Source: Prevotellaceae bacterium (lineage in GTDB: Bacteria; Bacteroidota; Bacteroidia; Bacteroidales; Bacteroidaceae). From it: a stretch of DNA of 12,424 bases. This document shows, piece after piece, positions 7,422 through 12,424 of this stretch. Made by a program: the position numbers and the translations under genes. The stretch is taken from contig JAFLUV010000034.1 in assembly GCA_022508635.1 (NCBI GenBank), positions 1 through 12,424 of the forward strand. Direction: 5' to 3'. Each line of letters starts with the position of its first letter. Positions within the stretch are counted from its first letter, which is position 1. The notes beneath the pieces are model-generated. The model saw nothing but the letters and a program-made list of their open reading frames with translations. It did no database searches and was not told the origin of the DNA.

Positions 7422-9593
7422 ATGGCACGCAAACAATTTAATAATATAGATATCTTTGCAGGCATCAAGGCTAAGAACGGCCACGCCTGGCAAAAGGAGA
7501 ATGGTATCACTGCCAACTGGAAGACAGCCGAGCAGATTGACATCCAACCCGTATATACTAAGGAAGACCTCGAAGGCATGGAACACTTGGACTTCGCAGC
7601 TGGCATCCCGCCTTTCCTGCGTGGTCCCTACAGCATGATGTACCCCTTCCGCCCGTGGACGATTCGCCAGTACGCTGGTTTCTCTACGGCCGAAGAGAGC
7701 AATGCCTTCTATCGCCGTAACCTTGCTTCCGGACAGAAAGGCTTGTCTGTTGCCTTCGACCTGCCCACACATCGTGGCTACGACCCCGACAACCAGCGCG
7801 TTGTTGGCGATGTGGGTAAGGCAGGCGTGAGCATCTGTTCGCTGGAAAACATGAAGGTTCTCTTTGACGGCATCCCCTTGAACAAGATGTCCGTTTCAAT
7901 GACAATGAACGGTGCAGTGCTACCTGTTTTGGCATTCTACATCAATGCCGGTCTGGAGCAAGGTGCACAGTTGGAAGAAATGGCAGGCACCATCCAAAAT
8001 GACATTCTGAAAGAATTCATGGTGCGTAACACCTATATCTATCCACCTGCATTCTCCATGAAGATTATTGCCGACATCTTTGAATACACATCACAAAAGA
8101 TGCCTAAGTTCAACAGCATCTCCATCTCTGGCTACCACATGCAAGAAGCTGGTGCAACAGCCGACATCGAGCTGGCCTACACTTTGGCCGATGGTATGGA
8201 CTACCTGCGTGCTGGTATCAATGCCGGTATCGACGTGGATGCTTTCGCTCCCCGCCTCTCCTTCTTCTGGGCTATTGGCGTGAACCATTTCATGGAAATA
8301 GCGAAAATGCGTGCAGGCCGTTTGCTATGGGCAAAAATCGTGAAGAGCTTCGGAGCAAAGAACCCGAAGTCTATGGCTTTGCGTACGCACTCTCAGACAT
8401 CAGGATGGTCGTTGACAGAGCAGGATCCCTTCAACAACGTAGGCCGAACATGTATCGAAGCAATGGCTGCCGTACTGGGTCATACCCAAAGCTTGCACAC
8501 GAATGCCCTTGACGAAGCGATTGCCCTGCCTACGGACTTCAGTGCACGTATCGCACGTAATACGCAGATTTACATACAAAACGAGACACAGGTCTGCAAG
8601 CACATCGACCCATGGGCAGGCTCATACTATGTGGAGAAGCTCACCTATGAACTCTATCACAAGGCTTGGGAGCATATTCAGGAAATCGAGAAGCTGGGCG
8701 GTATGGCAAAGGCCATCGAGACCGGTCTGCCCAAGATGCGTATCGAGGAGGCTTCGGCACGTACTCAGGCTCGCATTGACAGCGGTGTACAGACCATCGT
8801 CGGTGTGAACAAATACCGTCTGGAGCACGAGGATCCCATCGATATCCTTGAGATTGACAACACCGCAGTGCGTCTGCAGCAGGAGGATTCCCTGAAGGAA
8901 CTCAAGGCAAAGCGCGACGAGGCTCAGGTTAAGGCTGACCTTGCGGCTATCACCGAGTGCGTTCGCGAGTTCAACGAAGGCAAGAAAAGTAAGGACAATC
9001 TGCTTGACTTAGCCGTCCGTGCCGCTGGTCATCGTGCCACTTTGGGTGAAATCAGTGATGCCTGCGAAGCCATCGTAGGTCGATACAAAGCAGTAATCAG
9101 AACTATTTCAGGCGTGTATAGAAGTGAAAGTAAGAACGACAAGTTCTTCGATCAGGCATGTGCCTTGACCGACGAGTTTGCCAAGAAGGAAGGTCGCCGT
9201 CCCCGCATCATGGTTGCCAAGATGGGTCAGGACGGTCACGACCGTGGCGCAAAGGTTGTTGCCACAGGCTATGCTGACTGTGGCTTCGACGTGGACATGG
9301 GACCGTTGTTCCAGACTCCCGCCGAAGCAGCGCGTCAGGCAGTAGAGAATGACGTGGACATCGTAGGAGCCAGCTCACTGGCTGCCGGCCACAAGACGCT
9401 CATTCCGCAGCTCATCGAAGAGCTGAAGAAGCTGGGGCGCGAGGACATCATGGTCATTGCCGGCGGTGTAATTCCCGCCCAGGACTATGAATATCTTTAC
9501 GATGCAGGCGTTGCAGCCATCTTCGGCCCCGGCACTCCCGTTCCTTACTCTGCTGTTGAGATGATGAAGATTCTGATGGGTACGGAGGAATAA
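7422..9593 (+). CDS. mutB: Methylmalonyl-CoA mutase large (alpha) catalytic subunit
   Basis: The protein has 723 residues, the expected length, and is nearly collinear with the Propionibacterium enzyme as I recall it. The barrel domain contains YPFRPWTIRQYAGFS (74-88; Y74 equals the active-site Tyr89 there), AFDLPTHRGYD (111-121), TMNGAVLP (161-168), VRNTYIYPP (201-209), SGYHMQEAGATADIE (236-250; H239 equals active-site His244), RTHSQTSGWSLT (321-332) and DEAIALPTDFSARIARN (364-380). A linker follows, then the B12-binding domain (about 593-720) with the base-off motif D604-G-H606-D-R-G609, SSLAAGH (651-657) and GGVIPAQD (681-688). It is fully intact and catalytically competent. MutAB is the B12-dependent step of the succinate-propionate route. 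No epimerase, decarboxylase or MeaB chaperone gene is adjacent. It lies 5 bp after mutA and ends at a strong terminator. Confidence 0.98.
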   Translation: MARKQFNNIDIFAGIKAKNGHAWQKENGITANWKTAEQIDIQPVYTKEDLEGMEHLDFAAGIPPFLRGPYSMMYPFRPWTIRQYAGFSTAEESNAFYRRNLASGQKGLSVAFDLPTHRGYDPDNQRVVGDVGKAGVSICSLENMKVLFDGIPLNKMSVSMTMNGAVLPVLAFYINAGLEQGAQLEEMAGTIQNDILKEFMVRNTYIYPPAFSMKIIADIFEYTSQKMPKFNSISISGYHMQEAGATADIELAYTLADGMDYLRAGINAGIDVDAFAPRLSFFWAIGVNHFMEIAKMRAGRLLWAKIVKSFGAKNPKSMALRTHSQTSGWSLTEQDPFNNVGRTCIEAMAAVLGHTQSLHTNALDEAIALPTDFSARIARNTQIYIQNETQVCKHIDPWAGSYYVEKLTYELYHKAWEHIQEIEKLGGMAKAIETGLPKMRIEEASARTQARIDSGVQTIVGVNKYRLEHEDPIDILEIDNTAVRLQQEDSLKELKAKRDEAQVKADLAAITECVREFNEGKKSKDNLLDLAVRAAGHRATLGEISDACEAIVGRYKAVIRTISGVYRSESKNDKFFDQACALTDEFAKKEGRRPRIMVAKMGQDGHDRGAKVVATGYADCGFDVDMGPLFQTPAEAARQAVENDVDIVGASSLAAGHKTLIPQLIEELKKLGREDIMVIAGGVIPAQDYEYLYDAGVAAIFGPGTPVPYSAVEMMKILMGTEE

Positions 9594-9617
9594 GCCGCCG
9601 CATCTGTTAAAGATAAT

Positions 9618-9661
9618 AAAAAGGAGGGTGTCTCAAGCGTTTTGAGACATCCTCCTTTTTT
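9618..9661 (+). terminator. Rho-independent terminator after mutB
   Basis: A 19-bp stem (A9618-A9636 with T9642-T9660, one G-T pair at 9628/9650) closes a 5-nt loop. The stem core TGTCTCAA/TTGAGACA and GGAGG/CCTCC is flanked by an A-run before and a T-run after. The symmetry would let it work on the minus strand too. It ends 24 bp after the mutB stop and closes the mutAB transcript. Confidence 0.92.
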
Positions 9662-10105
9662 AGGTTGTATATAAATGTTTCTGCGATTTACATCTTCGAC
9701 ACGATTTGTCAGGAAAAACGACTGCCACACATAGCATTAGTAGCAAAACACTATTCTATAGGAAAAAAATCCTTTGCCTCAATAGATATTTGTCCTATAT
9801 TTATTTGCATCACAAAACGAGACTCAGGCGAAACGAGTCGATTTTTGGCAATTCGGGTAAAACAGATGTCATTGCTAACCTTCACATAAGCCGACTACTC
9901 ATTATTATATCATATAGATAACAAAACCATCTCAGACGGACACTCTCCACAGTAATCCTTCTTCTTGTCTCCACGTGGACCCAAGAAAGCAGACCTTGAG
10001 CAATTTACGGAAAAGGGAACCTCCAACGGTCATTAGGGAAATTCATTACATCCGTGTCCGCATCCCTAAAGAATATCTCAAACAGCGAACAGATACCGAA
10101 AAAGC
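9662..10105. other. AT-rich intergenic stretch without a convincing gene
   Basis: Two overlapping open frames on the + strand (9665-9889, 74 codons; 9706-9921, 71 codons) both open on TTG, lack a promoter with correct spacing and encode no family I recognise, so they are not called. Small structures seen: GACTC (9821-9825) paired with GAGTC (9835-9839) and followed by GATTTTT, a weak terminator-like hairpin; and the 10-bp palindrome TCCACGTGGA at 9970-9979. The 10-mer CAAAACGAGA occurs at 9813-9822 and again at 10204-10213. A decayed gene or an unannotated small RNA is possible but not shown. Confidence 0.5.
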
Positions 10106-10195
10106 ACTTAACTGTTTTGAGGGTTTTTAGTTAACTATTTCTAAAATTCTAGTTAAATGTTTTGACAGTTTTACTTAAGTGTTTTTGTGAATTCT
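10106..10195 (+). repeat. Four degenerate 22-23 bp tandem repeats
   Basis: Units lie at 10106-10128, 10129-10150, 10151-10172 and 10173-10195, with no spacers. Each begins with A(C/G)TTAA(C/A/G)T, that is ACTTAACT, AGTTAACT, AGTTAAAT and ACTTAAGT, followed by a T-rich half (TGTTTTGA in units 1 and 3) and ending TTTT or ATTCT. Two of the heads are perfect palindromes (AGTTAACT, ACTTAAGT). The period is about two helical turns, so the palindromic heads lie on one face of the DNA, as in arrays of protein-binding sites. The last unit overlaps the palindrome at 10179-10226. The block is downstream of panD and far from any promoter called here. Confidence 0.6.
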
Positions 10196-10226
10196 ATTTT
10201 GATCAAAACGAGAATTCACAAAACGC
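10179..10226. repeat. Long imperfect palindrome (hairpin or cruciform)
   Basis: Thirteen perfect pairs join 10183-10195 with 10211-10223; the arms contain TGTGAATTCT and AGAATTCACA. After a small internal loop (A196 opposite C209, G210) a second palindrome TTTTGATCAAAA (10197-10208) adds 4 pairs and a GATC tip. Three more pairs (two Watson-Crick, one G-T) extend the base past a bulged T182. It begins 24 bp beyond the panD stop, so it may end or stabilise the 3' end of the panCD message. There is no T-run after it on either strand, so it is not a standard terminator. Confidence 0.6.
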
Positions 10227-10249
10227 TTATTTATAGACGGCTGGGCGGC

Positions 10250-10594
10250 TCAGGGGAGGCGGTTGTTGACGGGGAAGACGACCTTCGGGGTGAAGGTGCG
10301 TGCCTCGTCTATATCCATGAGGGCGTAGGCGATGATGATGAGGACGTCGCCGACTACGGCCTTGCGCGCCGCCGCACCGTTGAGGCAGATGCAGCCGCTG
10401 CCACGCTGGCCGCGGATGACGTAGGTCTCGAGGCGCTCTCCGTTATTGTTGTTGACCACTTGCACCTTCTCGCCGGGGACGAGGCCTGCGGCGTCCATGA
10501 GGTCCTCGTCTATGGTGATGCTGCCCATGTAGTGGAGGTTGGCCTCGGTGAGGGTTACGCAGTGGAGCTTGGACTTCAGTACTTCTATGAACAT
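10250..10594 (-). CDS. panD: Aspartate 1-decarboxylase proenzyme
   Basis: The protein has 114 residues, slightly under the usual 115-130. PanD makes beta-alanine from L-aspartate for pantothenate synthesis in the cytoplasm. It is a tetrameric pyruvoyl enzyme that cleaves itself between Gly24 and Ser25; the site HYMGSITID is visible at 21-29. The start MFIEVLKSKLHCVTLTEANL (1-20) includes Lys9 and His11, typical of the family, and NNGERLETYVI (55-65), GAAARK (73-78, the turn near the active site) and GDVLIIIAY (82-90) follow. The gene lies 8 bp after panC on the same strand, so the two are almost certainly co-transcribed. The start is ATG 10594. Confidence 0.96.
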   Translation of the reverse strand: MFIEVLKSKLHCVTLTEANLHYMGSITIDEDLMDAAGLVPGEKVQVVNNNNGERLETYVIRGQRGSGCICLNGAAARKAVVGDVLIIIAYALMDIDEARTFTPKVVFPVNNRLP

Positions 10595-10602
10595 GGCTAT
10601 TG

Positions 10603-11445
10603 CTACTTATACCTGATATGATCGATGAGCCTGACGGGAAGGCTCCCGCAGAAGACGGTGATGCAGCCTACGACGGACGGGGCATCGTCCCACGAAGAGA
10701 CGTCGGCCAACGTATCGCCGTCGACGATGCTGAAGTACTCCACGCGGAGGCCGTCCATGGCATCGAGCTGCCGGACTACGTAGTCGTGCGCCTGGGCGAC
10801 GGTAAGGCCGAGGCTGCGGCTCCGCTCCATGACGCGGTAGATATTGGCGGCCAGGCGGCGCTCGTCGGGAGAGAGCAGGGCGTTGCGACTGCTCATGGCC
10901 AGGCCGTCCTCCTGACGGACGACGGGGCAGGGCACGATGCTTACGCCCAGGCCGAGTGCATCCACCATGCGGCGGACTACGGCAATCTGCTGGTAGTCCT
11001 TCTCTCCGAAGTAGGCACGCGTGGGTTCGACAAAGGCGAAGAGCTTGCTCACCACCTGGCACACGCCATTGAAGTGGCCGGGCCGCATAGCACCCTCCAT
11101 GACGCTGTCGGTGGGAGGATAGCTGAAGCGGCGTGTATCGGGCTCGGGGTAGACCTCCGCAACCGTGGGGGCGAAGGCTATGTCGGCCCCGCACTGGTCG
11201 AGCAGGCGGCAGTCGGCCTCAAGGGTACGCGGATAGCGCTCGAGGTCGCGGGGATCGTTGAACTGCGTAGGGTTGAGGAAGATGCTCACTACGGTCAGGT
11301 CGTTCTCGCCGACGCTGCGCCGCACCAGCGAGGCATGACCCTCGTGCAGGGCACCCATCGTGGGGACGAAGCCCACGGTATGGCCCTGGGCGCGGTGACG
11401 GTGCAGACACTCGCGCAACTCACTGATAGTCTCTATTGTCTTCAT
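10603..11445 (-). CDS. panC: Pantothenate synthetase (pantoate-beta-alanine ligase)
   Basis: The protein has 280 residues, the normal length. PanC joins pantoate and beta-alanine with ATP, forming a pantoyl-adenylate. Motifs: PTMGALHEGH (28-37) with the HxGH nucleotide signature at 34-37, FLNPTQF (56-62), MRPGHFNGVC (120-129), YFGEKDYQQ (145-153) and the KMSKS-like loop LAMSSRN (182-188). The open frame extends upstream to 11700, but the extra 85 residues cross the divergent promoter region and the start of the opposing gene, so ATG 11445, which gives the canonical MKTIETISEL start, is used. It is followed directly by panD, which supplies its beta-alanine substrate; panB and panE are not in the window. 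GC-rich, with C-rich coding strand, unlike mutAB. Confidence 0.97.
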   Translation of the reverse strand: MKTIETISELRECLHRHRAQGHTVGFVPTMGALHEGHASLVRRSVGENDLTVVSIFLNPTQFNDPRDLERYPRTLEADCRLLDQCGADIAFAPTVAEVYPEPDTRRFSYPPTDSVMEGAMRPGHFNGVCQVVSKLFAFVEPTRAYFGEKDYQQIAVVRRMVDALGLGVSIVPCPVVRQEDGLAMSSRNALLSPDERRLAANIYRVMERSRSLGLTVAQAHDYVVRQLDAMDGLRVEYFSIVDGDTLADVSSWDDAPSVVGCITVFCGSLPVRLIDHIRYK

Positions 11446-11467
11446 AACTATAGCTCGAAAGGACGCG

Positions 11468-11475
11468 CAAAGTAA
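11468..11475 (-). promoter_or_regulatory. Probable -7 element for panCD
   Basis: Read on the minus strand this is TTACTTTG, 7 of 8 matches to TAnnTTTG, 22 nt ahead of ATG 11445. It sits in a context (GCGCAAAG on the + strand) resembling the transporter promoter (CGCAAAGG). No TTG is found 19-21 bp upstream. It is placed where a promoter for the leftward panC-panD pair is expected, but the match is imperfect. Confidence 0.4.
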
Positions 11476-11547
11476 CACAGATTCGGCGAGATAGGGAAGC
11501 TTTTCGCACTTTATTCCGTCCAAAACGCGAAAACGACTGTACATCCA

Positions 11548-11577
11548 TTGTATATACGAAAAAAAGTTGTACCTTTG
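11548..11577 (+). promoter_or_regulatory. Bacteroidetes promoter for the glycogen synthase gene
   Basis: TTG at 11548-11550 and TACCTTTG at 11570-11577 match the -33 and -7 elements with a 19-bp spacer. Transcription should start near 11584, giving a leader of about 15-20 nt before ATG 11601. The leader has no Shine-Dalgarno sequence. Confidence 0.72.
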
Positions 11578-11600
11578 CACAATTCTAAATACAACGCGCG

Positions 11601-12424
11601 ATGAGTAAAGCCAAGAAGATCCTCTTTGTAACGCAAGAGATGATGCCCTACGTACCCGAGTCGGACATGTCCCTAATGGGCAGGCACCTGCCCCAGGCAA
11701 CCCAGGAGAGGAACCGTGAGGTACGTTCCTTCATGCCCAAATGGGGGATCATCAACGAACGTCGCAACCAACTGCACGAGGTCATCAGACTGAGCGGCAT
11801 GAACATCGTAGTGGACGACAGCGACCATCCGCTCGTCATCAAGGTGGCGAGCATCACGTCGGCACGGATGCAAATATACTTCATCGACAACGACGACCTG
11901 TTCGACAAGCGCGAGATGACTACAGGACCCGACGGCAAGGAATACGAGGACAACGCCGAACGTGCGGCGTTCTTCGCCCGGGGCGTACTCGAAACCATCA
12001 AGAAGCTCAAATGGACGCCCGACATCATACACTGCATCGGCTGGATGAGCAGCATCGTCCCCCTCTACATCAAGACAGCCTACGCCGAAGAGCCATCGTT
12101 CCGCAGCTGCAAAGTCATATTCACCCCCTCGCCGCCGACCATGGCAAAGGCGCCCGTCCCATCCAACATGGAGGGCATCATCACATTCCGCGGCACCACA
12201 ATCTCCGCAACAAGAGGCCTCGGCGAGAAGAAGCTCATGCCCATGCTCAATAAACTCGGCATCAAATACGCCGACGGCATGGCCCTCCTGGCAGCAAACC
12301 CCGAACTCGAGACGTATGCCGAAGGACTCGAAAAGCCCTGCCTGCCACCGGTCAACAGAGAAGACTTCGCCACCACCTACCCGCCATTCTATGACGCCAT
12401 CTGGAGCATAGGACGGGAAGACAT
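11601..12424 (+). CDS. Glycogen/starch synthase, short GT5-like protein (3' end outside window)
   Basis: 274 codons are visible and the frame is still open at the window edge. The start SKAKKILFVTQEMMPYVPES (2-21), FMPKWGIINERRNQLHEVIRL (44-64) and YFIDNDDLFD (93-102) match the short (about 270-280 residue) Bacteroidetes protein annotated as glycogen/starch synthase, which corresponds to the N-terminal GT5 domain alone. Only a few residues are therefore likely missing. It lacks the KTGGL ADP-glucose motif of classical GlgA (here VPESDMSLMGRHL at 18-30), which is also true of relatives as I recall. Unusually, DIIHCIGWMS (141-150) has Ile where I recall HCHGWM, and 174-210 (FTPSPPTMAKAPVPSN onward) diverges from the FSLYDDDF-type segment of relatives. 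It is divergent from panC, an arrangement I recall from other Bacteroidales. Catalytic activity is doubtful. Confidence 0.85.
   Translation, partial: MSKAKKILFVTQEMMPYVPESDMSLMGRHLPQATQERNREVRSFMPKWGIINERRNQLHEVIRLSGMNIVVDDSDHPLVIKVASITSARMQIYFIDNDDLFDKREMTTGPDGKEYEDNAERAAFFARGVLETIKKLKWTPDIIHCIGWMSSIVPLYIKTAYAEEPSFRSCKVIFTPSPPTMAKAPVPSNMEGIITFRGTTISATRGLGEKKLMPMLNKLGIKYADGMALLAANPELETYAEGLEKPCLPPVNREDFATTYPPFYDAIWSIGRED

Noticed and set aside
10106..10226. CRISPR array
   Set aside because: Repeats are degenerate and directly adjacent, with no unique spacers, and no cas gene is present.
10600..11475. A 291-codon + strand frame opposite panC, and a 144-codon frame opposite panD
   Set aside because: Shadows of panC and panD, both of which carry complete signatures on the minus strand.
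11446..11700. N-terminal extension of PanC
   Set aside because: The extra 85 residues run across the divergent promoters and into the opposing gene; the canonical PanC start is at 11445.

Overview
The window looks like a chromosomal segment from a Bacteroidales bacterium (Bacteroides/Prevotella type). The evidence is three upstream regions carrying the Bacteroidetes -7 element TAnnTTTG, two of them with a TTG/TTTG -33 element 19 bp upstream. There are no Shine-Dalgarno sequences and leaders are A/T-rich. The gene content also fits: methylmalonyl-CoA mutase mutA-mutB, a Ser-type sulfatase, a YidE/AspT-like transporter, and a short glycogen/starch synthase divergent from panC-panD. The genus cannot be fixed from this sequence.

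Layout. 1-298: a leader region with a T-free, purine-rich tract, a small dyad and a hairpin. 299-3637 (+): a tight cluster of a predicted lipoprotein, a secreted sulfatase and a secreted protein of the esterase-like-phytase family, with gaps of 18 and 6 bp. 3660-5363 (-): a two-half transporter with two central RCK_C domains, convergent with the cluster. 5364-5568: a divergent control region with promoters for both sides and an 18-bp dyad at the -33 region of the transporter promoter. 5569-9593 (+): mutA and mutB, 5 bp apart, closed by a very strong terminator. 9662-10249: an AT-rich stretch of about 590 bp without a convincing gene, holding four degenerate 22-23 bp tandem repeats and a long palindrome. 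10250-11445 (-): panC-panD, read right to left. 11446-11600: a second divergent control region. 11601 to the edge (+): a short GT5-like glycogen/starch synthase whose last codons lie outside the window.

How the genes work together. MutAB interconverts succinyl-CoA and (R)-methylmalonyl-CoA, the B12-dependent step of the succinate-propionate route. The divergent transporter may move a carboxylate linked to that route, but this is only positional inference. The 5' cluster is envelope-directed and probably strips sulfate, and perhaps phosphate esters, from external substrates. panC and panD make pantothenate, the CoA precursor. Base composition is uneven: the 5' cluster and panCD are clearly GC-rich, mutAB and the transporter are near 50 percent, and the 9.7-10.2 kb gap is AT-rich.

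Most of the window is ordinary core metabolism. The least explained parts are the repeat/palindrome block at 10106-10226, the T-free tract and hairpin ahead of the lipoprotein gene, the dyad between the transporter and mutA, and the divergent glycogen synthase.
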